Assembly: GCA_947034885.2 (NCBI GenBank)
Contig: OX344749.2
Coordinates: 8,571,501-8,635,500 of the forward strand
Direction of reading: 5' to 3'
From: Thuidium tamariscinum
Taxonomy: Eukaryota > Streptophyta > Bryopsida > Hypnales > Thuidiaceae
DNA: 64,000 nucleotides
The notes beneath the pieces were generated by a model. The model was not told the DNA's origin. It ran no database searches and saw nothing but the letters and a program-made list of their open reading frames with translations. Below, piece by piece: positions 24,981-36,636 of the stretch (within the stretch, counting starts at the first letter, position 1; the number at the start of each line of letters is the position of its first letter). The position numbers and the translations under genes are program-made.

Positions 24981-26997
24981 CTAGTTGTTTTGCTTCACCC
25001 ACTTGCCCTTGGAAGGAATGCCATTCTGCACCACATAGAGAATGTAATACGCCGGCGGCGCAATGTTGTTGCTGGGTGCGGCTGTCACCTGGATAGACCA
25101 CCCCGCGCCGACCTTCACGGGCACTGTGGTTTTCAACTGCAGAGATCGTTGTCCCTGCGCAAACGAGTGCGTGGTGAACGGCGCACTGTTCTGGTACACG
25201 GTCACACCTCCCACTCGCGTTGCCACATTGAACGTTACCGTGAACTCCTGATTGTATTTCAACGCCCCGGGGACGCCGGTTATCGCTGGCCTAACGGCAT
25301 TGTTGCTGCAATCCACAAACCTCAATACGTCAGTGCGTGAACAGGGACACCTCAAAATCACACATGTACGTCAGAGCAAGAATTTGGTGCAGGGAACTGA
25401 AATCTCGGAGCACGCCCTTGGCACTTGTGAAAGTGACGATTTTGAAACTCTGGCGACAGCACTCCATTTCGATGAATGGTTAGGATCGTGTCTACAGAAT
25501 TCACAGTTGGCGATGCCCCCCGACCCCCCAATTAGCTATCCCGAGGTGATTCTTACTATCCTATTGTTCAACATGTTGGTGAATGTCACGGTTTCGGAAC
25601 TCTACAGCATGCTTTTTCAATGAATAGGACCATATCCACAACATCCACAAGTAGAGAGAGGTCCAAAAAACAAATTACTCCAGAGACGGATGAGCATAGA
25701 TCCCGAGGTGATGGATATATCCCTACCCTGCGGCCAAGTATGGAGGCGAAAAGGCTTCGACGCGAAGTTCCGTAGGGAATGCGCCCGTGTAGGTGTAGAA
25801 CTGGTGCGTGTTGCTTCCAGCAACCAGAATTCTGCCATCCGTCAACGGGCTGGCCGTGGAGTGATACATCCTCGCAATGCCCGTCTTCGCTAACGTCGTG
25901 AATCGTCTCCCCGCAGCGGCATTGGGATTGTAACTGACGGGGTTAAAAACTGGCGCGCTCGCCTTCCCCCAGCCGTTGAATCCCTTCCCAGCGCCATTAA
26001 TAATTATCACCTCCCCGTTCGGAAGGTTCAGCATGTCACCCATCGTGCGCGCAAACGGCATGTCCTCCAAAGCCCATCCCGCAGTCGCCGCAGAGGCTAC
26101 AATCCTGCCACAGTTGTTGGCAGCCGCCGCGCCTACATTGTTCGTTCGTGAGGCCCCCGGCGCCGATCCTCCGCAAACCAGAATCTCCGCTTTCGCAAAT
26201 CCGGAGGCGAACGAGAGGGGTAGCAGGACTGCGGATCCGGCGGAGGGGTAGTTCCGGGGAAAGGTTCCGAGCTTGGGATAGTTTCGGACGACTTTCCCAG
26301 TGTTCCAGTTCAACTGCAAGGAGTCTGTGTTCGCGAACACGAACAAGTCGCCGTTGGGAAGCAAGAACACAAACGGATAGAGGTTGTCCGACCCGCCCAG
26401 GATGCCCAGATTGAAGGAACCTTCACCAGCCTTCCGTTTGGGGTAAAACTCATACGACGCGGTGCCACGACCGCCCATGATAATCTGCCGAATCCCACTC
26501 TGTAACAGCTGATTGGAGGAGTACCAGCGCCCCACGTTCAGATTCTCCCCGAGCTCCACCCAGTCGCAGGTGCCGCCCGCGGCACAGGGCGACAGAGTTC
26601 GTATCTTCTTATTACCCTCGAAGTCGCCGCCGGTTTGCACCAGCCTGCCGTTATCGAAGAACTGCCCCGAAGAGCACCAAGTGTCTGTGAAGATGTACAA
26701 GGGACGGACTGCGCCGTTCGCGGGGTTCAGCATCACGGAATGCGCGTAGCAGTCTGTCTTGGAGATACGCTCCAAAGGCTGGTTGCGGCAGCGGCCGTCG
26801 GGGAGCTTGATTTGGGTCGGACCCGTGTTGGTGCGGTCCAGGAGGATGACCGTGTCGAAGTGCGTCACCGCGGCGTGCATGGTCGCGATGCCGGCGTTCT
26901 GCTGAATCACCTGCCATGTGCCTTGGGCTGAGACAGGTAACAGAGCTATCCAGCTCTGTATCAGAACCAGCACAGTCACTACAATCGCCACACCCAT
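24981..26997 (-). CDS. Secreted glyoxal/galactose oxidase-type copper radical oxidase
   Basis: Two exons on the - strand, 26997-25727 and 25305-24981, joined by a 421-nt phase-2 GT-AG intron, encode 531 residues, the normal family length. Residues 1-24 form a signal peptide, so export is expected. Residues about 25-420 correspond to the glyoxal-oxidase N-terminal beta-propeller and about 428-529 to the DUF1929 C-terminal domain. The copper-radical residues all appear present: C108 (TWCSSGQ) and Y159 (GRWYSS) for the thioether cofactor, Y378-H379 (MYHSTA) and H470 (FTTHSF). Family members oxidise aldehydes or primary alcohols to produce hydrogen peroxide; the substrate cannot be read from sequence. 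Plant relatives act in the cell wall, for example in pollen and tapetum. The splice model is supported because it restores the SPPYL to RPAITG continuity of the family. Without splicing, the frame stops at 25723. Confidence 0.93.
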
Positions 26998-27209
26998 TTT
27001 TTATCTCGTCACCAGCTCTCAGAGAGAGCTAAAGAGTTTGATGCAGTCCAAATGAAAAATGCACCAAGATCAGTACACTCAGAGTCACGAGTGTTTGACG
27101 ACAGGTCGTCACCCTCGTGAAGTTGGAGTGTGAGATTGGACTGCCTTGCTTCTGAGAACTGTAGAGTGGAGCTAGAGAGGAGTGTCAGTGATCTCAGCCC
27201 ACTTGGAGC

Positions 27210-27215
27210 TTTATA
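27210..27215 (-). promoter_or_regulatory. TATA box of the oxidase gene
   Basis: On the - strand the sequence reads CGTATAAAGC, a good TATA element, 213-218 bases upstream of the start codon. Transcription would begin near 27180, giving a leader of about 180 bases. Inferred from motif and position only. Confidence 0.55.
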
Positions 27216-29933
27216 CGTGCTGGCGATGGACTTTCGGATTCGCTCGTAAGCTCAGACACTTACTCGTCGTCGGGTTCATCACCGGACTTGAACAATCAGT
27301 GGTTCCGCGTGGTTGACTTTTTAGTTTCGACCGATCCGGGAACGGCGGTTGAAGAGAAGGTACGGAGTGCGTCACGGAATCAGGAATCTAATCCACCGGG
27401 TCTGCCAGTTGGAATTTAGTAGGTGGTGGATTGTTTTTAGTAAGCATTTATATGCTATCTTTCACTAGTGGCAGCGTTTGCATGAAAATCATGCATCGGC
27501 TAAATCGTTTACCGTTGCTGCAGACGAAATTAAGATTTATGGTTTCATAGTAGTCTTATTAATTTGCTGAAACCCAAACCCAATTCAGGAGCATATGTGT
27601 CTAAGGACACTCAGCCTTCGGTTCTGTCCGGTTTATTCATTGCGAAGAATATATGGGAGCAGGTGGCAAGGCAAAGCAACTCCAAAGCCCAAGCCTGACT
27701 TATATCCAATCCAATCCATGTCCAGGCTTACAGCAAGCTGAAGTGTACCTGAAGCAACGTCGGAGTAGAAGCAATGTCTAATTAGGGCTCTACTCACACT
27801 TGTGCTTTGAACAGTCGCCGTGTTTTTCGCGGAAACTAAAGATCAGTTCGATGCTGTTTTCTATTCTTGTATTTTATTTGAATTTTTGCTGGTTTTCATC
27901 AATTAAGATGAAGGAAAAAGAGAACAAAACAAGCCGAAGCAACCCTTGTCGCAGACGTGGATGGTAGGCAGCTTGGTTGTAAGGGTGAGAGACTGGGAGC
28001 CAGCCAGCTTCCATGGCTACGGGAGCTAGCATCGCCAGAATAAAAGAATTGGTGGGTGCATCATCAAGTCTCAGTAAAGGACCGAATTACTGAAAAGATC
28101 GAGAGTGCTCCTAAGTATCTGAGTTATAATTGCTAGAGTAAGAGTTATCCAGCTTGTTGTGGCAGGCCATTCCCGCGTAATTTGTACTACGATCTCCATG
28201 GCAATTTTCGGAAACATTGAAGGTCTGTTTCAGTTCGATGCCCTTGCAATTGCACCGCATTGCAAGTTTGTAACACATTACCCAGCAGGTTAGATCATGA
28301 ACAATCTTCTGCGTCAGTTTGTTCATCAAGAACCAGTCGCGCAGGGAATACGTACGATGGATCTGAAATCCCAGTATCCAATGTCCAAGCCAAGCAGTGC
28401 CGCGTCAGATGAATCTGCCTTGCCTGGGATGCTGAATGCAGACAGTTTGCACCTTTGCAACTTGAATCATAAAACTTGGTGGTGCACCAGCTGGAAGTTG
28501 GAAATTTGGAATGTTCCTTATTTTTTCCTCAAATACGGAGAGGGTACAGCCGTACGAGGATCCGCCCTCCCGGGACGCACTTAATAGAGCACCATCAAAT
28601 TTAGCTAATCTAGCAAACCCACTTTATACCCGCGCAGAAAAATTTAGCACCCAATGTACACTCACTTGTTACGGTGTTGTCCTCACTTGTTACGGCGTTG
28701 ACGTCGCCTTTGACGCCGTTTGACCTTGCCATCGGCCGAAACTCATCACTGTAACTTCTGATAAGTTCTGACTGTCATCCAGCGAAGCTTTGTCTAATTC
28801 TGAAAAGCGCTCCCGCAGAAATCTCCGGCAGCCCTGAACCTCAAGCACGCCATCTGCAGTTTTTGTCTTGCACGCCACCTTCAGTTTTTTTGTCATCGAT
28901 CTTTGCAATCAGTGCATGCCAAATCAATCATTGTCCAAGTCAGTAGCGGAGGGGTCATTCTTCTTTCGTATCAGAAATTAGACTGATCCAGCAATATCGT
29001 ATAGTCGGAACTTTGGAATCGCCAAACACTAGTCTCGCGTAATGTAGACGGCCCATTGGTTTGCAATGCAAGCAACGCTCAACGATTGGTCAACGGCGCT
29101 GTTGACCACCCTCGAATCCTCGAACCGAAGCAACCAGTGGTCAACGGCGGTGCTCTGGTTTCTCTGTGAGCCTCATCAGTTGTAATTGGAGTTGCATATC
29201 AGACAATTAGCAGATCATACAGGAGTAGCTGATAAATCAAAACATCTATTGAGTAATAGTCATTATCTCCAACATTATCCCCTGATAGTTTTTTCCTCCA
29301 ACACTATCCCCCGAATGCCAAAAGATCTTGGATTTTGACTTTGATTTTTTTAAATCTACATATTATAACAATTTCTTCTGAATTGTAAGGTCCATAGAAT
29401 CTTAAATTAGATGTGTTATGGATCACATGGGAAAAGAAAACACAGTAATGTTCAATACGGATTCAAAGATTATAATGTTTGTTCGCAATTGGGTTTAAAA
29501 TTTGGAAATTGTTTGATGTCTTTCAATCTCTTGTTTATATGTCAAGCCTAAAATTGAAGTTCTGTGAAAACTAGGACAAAATATATGCTATCATTTATGA
29601 AAAAATTCCTCCACCCAAGTGACCCAACCCCAAAAAATTTAGCACCAAAATATGGTGCCTTTAGGGGTCAACATAGAGCTCTCTAGTTTACAGTTACCTG
29701 AACAACTTACCTGGGTGCGGTTGGTGGAGGAAACCGAATCAATTGGCAATCACTTTGCTTTTTTTTCCCTGACACAACTGACACGAGATATATCGAATGC
29801 CGAGTAAAGGAAATGCACAGGCTGTCCAGTCGCAGAGTGCGGGGTTCAGTTCCTTTTGTTATCAATGGGATTTATAATTATCACAGGTATTATTACAACC
29901 AGGGCTTGTTTTTTCATATTTGAAGAAGTGCCA
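27216..29933. other. Upstream region of the oxidase gene, no second gene recognised
   Basis: Composition is mixed up to about 29330 and AT-rich after that. CACTTGTTACGG(T/C)GTTG is repeated twice near 28668-28700. CTCCAACA(T/C)TATCCCC occurs at about 29269 and 29293, with a similar CTCCAACATTCTCCCC at 23969. Several frames of 70-95 codons (such as 28297-28584) have no recognisable domains. A GCACC/GGTGC hairpin lies at 29642-29662. Confidence 0.4.
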
Positions 29934-29935
29934 TA

Positions 29936-30335
29936 AGGTAGAACCACCCATAACCGATCATTTAAGGTATTTTAGGCATGATCTAGTGTAGTGCAAAGTA
30001 AAACAAATATTTTCAAAGGTGTAAAGATAAAAATGATGGGGATTGCAAAAACTTTGGTAATTTTATCACATGAATTGAAATTACTATGAATTTTGGGAGG
30101 CATAAAGTGTGCTTGACCAAATGCCAATCTATGGAGTCTTCTAATTTCGATCACACAAAAAAACACAGTTTTACTCACTCTTTTCTACTTTTTTGCACAC
30201 TACTTTGGAACATGTGCCATGAACTCTTAGTCCCAATTTTAAAAATGAGAAAAAAACTCATTCTAGCCTTGGTTGGAAATACGTCCATCATTAGGTTGGC
30301 TATGGGGGGCCGATTGGTTATAGGTGGTTCTACCT
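29936..30335. mobile_element. 400-bp miniature inverted-repeat element with TA duplication
   Basis: The left end AGGTAGAACCACCCATAACC and its inverted partner at the right end match over about 24 bases with few differences. TA flanks both sides (29934-29935 and 30336-30337), as in Tc1/mariner-type insertions. A diverged relative is at 22320-22735. No coding capacity. Confidence 0.8.
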
Positions 30336-30337
30336 TA

Positions 30338-30510
30338 GTGGCGATATAAAATGTTATAGTGGTGCTCCAAATTGCAACATTCATCCACTTATTGGATGTA
30401 TAGTATGGTTTTCATCCACAATCAGGTGATTTCAGCTCATTTTTTTAATTTCAAAGTTATCCAACAATTTCATCAAAAAAAATTGTAGAAAGTTTTCACT
30501 AGAAAAAGTC
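30338..30510. repeat. Dispersed repeat shared with 33343-33500
   Basis: GTGGC, TAAAATG(T/C)TATAGTGGTGCT, ACATTCATC and TATTGGA occur in the same order in both places. In both cases a transposon ends within about 15 bases to the left of the repeat. Confidence 0.65.
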
Positions 30511-31228
30511 AAGCATTGGTTGGGATGTATGAGAAGTTTGTTGTTTGCAAAAGTGCTAGGAACCTCTTTCTTCATTGTCTAAACCTTGGATACTATGGGA
30601 TTAATTGAATCATAGAAACCACTACTCAGTTGTCACAAATTGGAAATCTAATATTAGCCATTTAGCCATTCATAAAGATTTATAAATTATTTCTTTAAAA
30701 ATGTAGAAAATTAGATATGAAGAGAATGAGTGTAGTGTACACTAAGTTTTCATATTTGGAATGTGCATTAGGCAATAGAGTTAACTGTAAAGTGTGTGCA
30801 ATGACATAAAAGGGATCATAATTTGAAAAAAACTTAATATGGGAATTGGGAAGGAATTCACCTTGAAGCATCCAAACTTGATTCGATGGAAAGTTTGGTA
30901 TTGTTTTCTTTTGTTCTATTCTTAGTGAATAAATCTATTTTAAATACGCTTCAACAAATTGGGGAAACCTTTACGATAATCACTAATAATATTAATTTGG
31001 ATAAAACCTTGAAGGATAGATTGGTGACTTTCAAAATCATTCACTTTGATATTGTCCAACTCCAAGAGTACTCATTGGAAGTCAAACTACTATAGAAGAT
31101 TTCCTCTTTCCACACAAAAAATTCAAGGATAAATAATTACAATTTGACCCACATAGAAAAATACTATGTCATCCATTGGGTACAAAACGTCCATGTCAAT
31201 GCTTATGCGGGGTTAAGCTGGCAAGATA
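30511..31228. other. AT-rich spacer without a recognised gene
   Basis: The 69-codon frame at 30886-31095 has no domain features and lies in AT-rich sequence; I regard it as chance. Confidence 0.5.
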
Positions 31229-31232
31229 TTAA

Positions 31233-31496
31233 ATCCTGTAAACGAACCTGACGTGACGTAGGTAAATCAAGCCCCCCTCAGGTAAAACTTGTTTTACCAG
31301 GGGTTGATAAGAGTTTTGGGGTATATGTTTTGTTGGGTTTTTTGGTTGTATCAAGGTCCATCCTTGCTAATTTGGGGTCTCCAAATCCAAATATGAATTC
31401 AGAATTTGAAAAAAATAAATTTTGAAAAAAATTAAAAAATTCAGTGTTTATCCTGGGGTAAATTCAGCTGCGCCACGTTAGTTTCGATTACAGGAT
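31233..31496. mobile_element. 264-bp inverted-repeat element bordered by TTAA
   Basis: ATCCTGTAAACGAA at the left and its inverted partner at the right (with one change) are each bordered by TTAA (31229-31232 and 31497-31500). The termini start ATCC, not CCC, so this may be a different family from the CCCC-ended elements. The centre carries an AGGTAAAA...TTTTACC hairpin at 31280-31298. Confidence 0.65.
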
Positions 31497-32470
31497 TTAA
31501 CGCGCGCCGTTAAGCCGAGACTCCATGCCGGGACCCAGAGCAGCGTCAGACTGTGCTCCTCGGCTTGAATACCCGCAACTAATAAGTTACACGGAGTACC
31601 TTCTTCCCTCACCGAATCCCCCGAAGACTGCTGTTCGATCTCTGCGCCAGAAACTTCGGAGCTTCGAAGCGCTACGCCCGACTCCTTTGTGATTCGTCCA
31701 CCAATTATTGGATCGAATAACTGAGTCGGGAGTCCCAGAACCACGGCGTGCGAATTGAAGGGAAGCTGGAAGCTGGGATGCGAAGGATTCAGTCAATCGG
31801 CAAATGGGGGCTCATGCAACCTCCGCAGCAGCAGTTTGATTCCGAACGAGGTGGGCACTGTAGAAGAAGGCGTCAAGGCTCGTTTACACATGCGCAAGAG
31901 CAGGTCCAAAGGGACTGACCGACGGAGCCAGCATTCGCTTTTCATTTCCGCCACATGCTCAGGACTGTCAGGAGGACCAGGGTGAAGTGGGGAACTGACC
32001 TCCTCTTGAGAAAACGCTGAAATTTTTTATTTTCTGCGCATGATAAAATTTGCAAATTCTGAATTCATATGTGCAATCACAGATTCAAAATTGGATGGGA
32101 GAGGTGTACAAGCGTAACATTCAGTAGCATGTTGTGGCTTTGCTTTCCCTCTACAGTGAAGAGTGTGGTATATTCCACATCCAACAAACTCTCCATCCTC
32201 TACATGTTCACTTACTTCAGTAGTTACTCATGAAACATTGTTGGGGGGTCAAATATTCCAAACCCTCTCTATTGAGAGAAGGCAGAGCTGGCCAATGCCA
32301 CTTAATGTTATGAGGTAAATTAATCATGGTCCAAATAGAGGGCTTTTAATTTGACTTGCACCTTGAAATGATTTGGTGTGGTCAAGCAGGGGGGCAAGTT
32401 CACCCGGACCCTTAAGAGGAAAGACTTCTATTCTATAGATGTAAGGTCATCTCCAAATGAGGGCTTTTTT
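31497..32470. other. GC-rich island followed by AT-rich spacer
   Basis: From 31500 to about 31990 the composition is balanced to GC-rich, in sharp contrast with both sides. Frames exist on both strands (31478-31744 on -, 31755-31985 on +) with no recognisable domain. It may be a decayed gene fragment or captured host DNA. From 32000 on the sequence is AT-rich and featureless. Confidence 0.35.
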
Positions 32471-32474
32471 TTAA

Positions 32475-33326
32475 CCCCTTAAGGACCAACATGCTTTTTT
32501 TGGCAACATAGCAATTTTGGGCAAGTACATGTGACTAGAGATTTTCATGTTTTAGAACCAAAATTTAATAGGAGGTGTGGATGAGGAGTATCTTTAAAGC
32601 CCAACAATTTTGGTGACTTTTGACTACATGGTTGAAAAGTTATTGCACAATATGTTGTTTGTTTCCCAACTGAGGCAGTTCAGGTAGATCTGAAAAAATC
32701 ACTTTTTTTGGAAACCAAAATTTGAAATTTGTTTTATAGATTAATATATACGTGGGAAGGTTTGAATCATTCCATTTGGATTAATGAGTCAAAAGGTATG
32801 AAGAATTTTAGTTTGCAGGTAGTTATGGATTCTCTACTCCAAAATAAACTTTGAAGTCCTTTATTTTACTCAATTTTCAATATTTTAAAAATAATAATAA
32901 AAACATTGGGTGTAGATTGTTTATTAAAACATTTGAACCATTGGGATTAACATTTTTCAATTCAATAAATAAATTGTTAACAATTTGGTATTTTTCAAGC
33001 ATGTAGCCAACTTCAATTGAAGAATGAATCCAAAGAGTAACAACCATTTTGAACATTTTTTCATACAAAATTGGCCTTTTGAAGTGCAGCTGCCCGGATT
33101 TTTGCAGTGTTAAAAAAAGGATTTTTGTAACTTCAAACAGTGATATCTTGCAATCTACATAGTAAAACTTTCTAAATTTCTTCCTACATCTTTTCAAACT
33201 ATTTCACTAAAAGATTCTACGTTTACAATATTCCAAAAATGTTCTTTTACTAAATTTTGGTAGTTGTCCTAGAAATGACAATTTTGGAACAATTTTGGTG
33301 AAAACATAGTCAAAAACCTTTAGGGG
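32475..33326. mobile_element. TTAA-flanked, piggyBac-like non-autonomous element, 852 bp
   Basis: TTAA at 32471-32474 precedes CCCCTTAAGG, and CCTTTAGGGG at the right end is followed by TTAA at 33327-33330. The left half resembles the arms of the palindrome at 34560-35300, sharing GGCCCAACAATTTTTGT-like and GAGTCAAAAG blocks. There is no transposase frame, so movement would have required an enzyme from elsewhere. Confidence 0.8.
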
Positions 33327-33330
33327 TTAA

Positions 33331-34378
33331 TGAAGTGCCAATGTGGCAACGTAAAATGCTATAGTGGTGCTTTAAATTTTGACATTCATCTACATATTGG
33401 ATAGAAAATATTGCATTTGTAAATATCACATGTTGTGATTATGTTTTCATCCATAATTTGGCAATTTCATCCAAGATTTCATTATTTATAATTTGAAGTC
33501 TTTTGGTGATAACTTCACATTTTTTTGCCAATATTTAGCCAAATTAATTTTTCCTCCTAGTCCAAGGAAGAAGTACTTGGTTGTCTTCAAAAGGATATCA
33601 TAACTAGGCAATTTTGAGCTCTTCCTTGACAGCACAATTCTAACATCATTGGTTCTATGATTTGCTTATGAAAGAAGATGAATGTCACTTGGTATTGCAA
33701 ACCTCCCTCCCCCTTTTTCCTTCCAAATATTATTCAATAGAGAATGCAAAAAGCGTCTCGTAAAAGACCTCATCAAGCCCATGCTATATGGGCTAAATTT
33801 GACCAAACTTGGTTGTGTTTTCTCTACTTGCTAGCAAAATTGAAGAAAATGTTAAATGACACAGTAAAGACCCTTTGAGTTGTTACTTCTTGTAGTTGGT
33901 TAGTGGTTCTCTTGGTTCTAACCCTCTTGTAGGTCGGTTGAAAGGCCGGCCGCTTGGCCTGATTATTTTGTTTTTCTTTTCTCTCCATGCAACAGGCTTA
34001 CCCCGGGTGTTCAAAATATAGATATAGATATAGATGTATAATTCAATAATTGTAGAGGATTCTGTTTTATGTAAAGAGAACCTTAGTATCTCAAGAGATA
34101 TGAGCTTATGAATGATGTGTCCTAACTTTCTTAAAGGAAGAAGATTCCTTGTTTTAAGCCTATTTTTCTTTGAATCTTCAACAACATTTTGAAGATTTCT
34201 TTTGCAAGCGAGTCTTTTTTGTACTACTTCAAGAAACTCACTTCCTTACATATTCCCATGTTGATTTTTAGTTTTGAGATGAGGTCCTACCCCATTTCTT
34301 CCATAATTAATGAAGTAATTAGTAATCTTGAATTCTTTTTCTTTTCTTTTCTTTTTCTTCTAGAAATATATGAATGGA
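33331..34378. other. AT-rich spacer with repeat and microsatellite
   Basis: The left end carries the copy of the 30338 dispersed repeat (about 33343-33500). A GATATA microsatellite lies at 34020-34036. Nothing codes. Confidence 0.5.
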
Positions 34379-35566
34379 GGGTCCAAATGAGGTATTAGGA
34401 GCCAATTTTACCATAACCACTCCTTTTTAGGGACCATTATTGATTGTAAAACTCAAATTTTAATAGATTTGTCCTAAAAAGTCATGCCTTATGAATCATA
34501 GATGTTATAGTGTCATGTTTGAACACTTTATAGTTTATGATGTCATCTTGTTGTGTTAACCCCTAAATGCCTAAGCTGCATTTTTTGGCATTATAATTTT
34601 TTGGGGCAGCTCACTACGAATGGAGTTTTTATTTTTTTTCTTTGAAATTTTCACACAACATGTGTCCAAAGAGTAGCTTCAAGGCCCAACAATTTTTGTA
34701 ACTTTTGACTTTGTGGTTAAGAAGTTATGGCATGATATGTCATTTTGTTTGAAGTGAGGGCAGCCCGGGCAGCTGAAAAAACTTCTTTAAAAAAACTTTT
34801 TTTTCAAAAGTGAAATTTCAAATTGATTCTTTAGGTTTTTACAGACATGGAAAGCTTTGTTTCATCCCATTTGAATTAAGGAGTCAAAAGTTATGAGGAA
34901 TTTTAGTTTGCAGATAGGTATGGAGTTTTCAAATTCCATACCTACCCGCAAACTAAAATTCCTCATAACTTTTGACTCCTTAATTCAAATGGGATGAAAC
35001 AAAGCTTCCCATGTCTGTAAAAACCTAAAGAATCAATTTGAAATTTCACTTTTGAAAAAAAAGTTTTTTTAAAGAAGTTTTTTCAGCTGCCCGGGCTGCC
35101 CTCACTTCAAACAAAATGACATATCATGCCATAACTTCTTAACCACAAAGTCAAAAGTTACAAAAATTGTTGGGCCTTGAAGCTACTCTTTGGACACATG
35201 TTGTGTGAAAATTTCAAAGAAAAAAACAAACAAACTCCATTTGCAGTGAGTTGCTCAAAAAAATTATAATGCCAAAAAACGCAGCTTAGGCATTTAGGGG
35301 TTAATTAAGCACAAAAATGCACATATAACCAATCCTTTTTAGTCCTTTGTTGAATTTTAAAGTAGAAGATATAGGAACTTTTCAATTGAAATGAATGATA
35401 TTTTGTATAGAGTTGGTCATTATTGACAACCTTGAATAAATTTTTGAACTAATTTTGATGAAAATGATGATGTTTTTGAATAAACCATTTCATCAAATTT
35501 TCAAAAGGACCTCCAAAAAGACCTAAGGAATTGGCGCAAGTGGCTCCTAATACCTCATTTGGACCC
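34379..35566. mobile_element. 1188-bp element with perfect 26-bp inverted termini, host of a nested palindrome
   Basis: 34379-34404 is the exact reverse complement of 35541-35566 (starting GGGTCCAAATGAGG). The palindromic element at 34560-35300 lies inside it, so this outer element should be the older insertion or carrier. No clear target duplication was seen outside the termini, so the true ends may lie slightly elsewhere. Confidence 0.75.
34560..35300. mobile_element. TTAA-flanked 741-bp near-perfect palindrome (foldback, piggyBac-like)
   Basis: TTAA lies at 34556-34559 and 35301-35304. The left end CCCCTAAATGCCTAAGCTGC is matched exactly in inverted form at the right end. The two arms of about 365 bases are nearly identical to a centre near 34930. 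The arms match the left half of the 852-bp element at 32475, so this looks like an inverted duplication of half an element that still moved as a unit. Confidence 0.9.
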
Positions 35567-36632
35567 TAGACCATTATGGCAGAGAGGGAACCTAGTAGTT
35601 TCAAATTGCTTTTGGTTTCAAATCATGGCTTTGAATAAATGCTCTTGAAAGATAATTGTATCAAAATGAATATTACAAATTGCAATATTGTCTACAATCC
35701 TAGATCAGCTTTTAAACAAAGCATTCATTATAAAAAAGACATCCTAATTTTATTTCATTTTAAATTTTCTTTTTTAAGGTTGGAAATAGAATTATGTCAA
35801 CAACTTTAGTGTAGTAATTCAAAATTAGAGCATCTCTAACATTTTTTTAATTATACATAGCTATAACTATGACCACCATTAGATTATCTCTTTAAAAAAT
35901 GGCATCAAATATTAGCCACATGAATAGCTTTTATTGCAAAAAAAATACATGACATTATTTTCCAATTCTCCATCACATTAAGTCAACTGAATATTACTCC
36001 CTCTCTCCCGAAATAGGCATTCGAATCTCTTCCCCTTCAAAGATTAACTCTGTTTTGAATCAAAGTGCCAAAAGTTTGGGCATTCAAGAATGAATAACCC
36101 ATGTCTAAAATCTATGCAAAATTTGGAGCTTAGGGGAGTGTCATTTAGGCACCCAAAATGCAAGTTGAAAGTGAGATTTTGGACATTTTTATAATTGTTG
36201 CCGACTCCATCAATTTTATTGATTTACAAGGTTTTGGCTACAATGGGTTTATAATAAGATGTTCCCCAATCTAAATATCCAAAAATTAAAAAATTAGCCC
36301 ACTTTATGATCAACTTTTAATAGCTCCAAAGTAGGCATTAAATAAATCATTAACATTCCTAGATTAGGAGGCATTGAGCAAAAGTTGTCTCATACTACCA
36401 CTTAAAATCAAGTTTGTAAGGCCAATGAAGTGCACTTACAAATTTCCCTTGCCCCTTTACTAGTCCATTTAGTCAAACAATCACTAAATGGTCGAAATCA
36501 CAAGAAGGAACTTTTTAATGGGACATAAAATCTGCTTGATTTGGATGCTTAATGTGGGATAGAGGGAATACTTTGATTTTGGTATCAACATTGAGAAAAT
36601 TGAACCTTTTTCAATTGAAACTTGATGTAAAT
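35567..36632. other. AT-rich spacer without a recognised gene
   Basis: Stop-rich sequence on both strands; I found no inverted repeat or coding region here. Confidence 0.5.
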
Positions 36633-36636
36633 TTAA

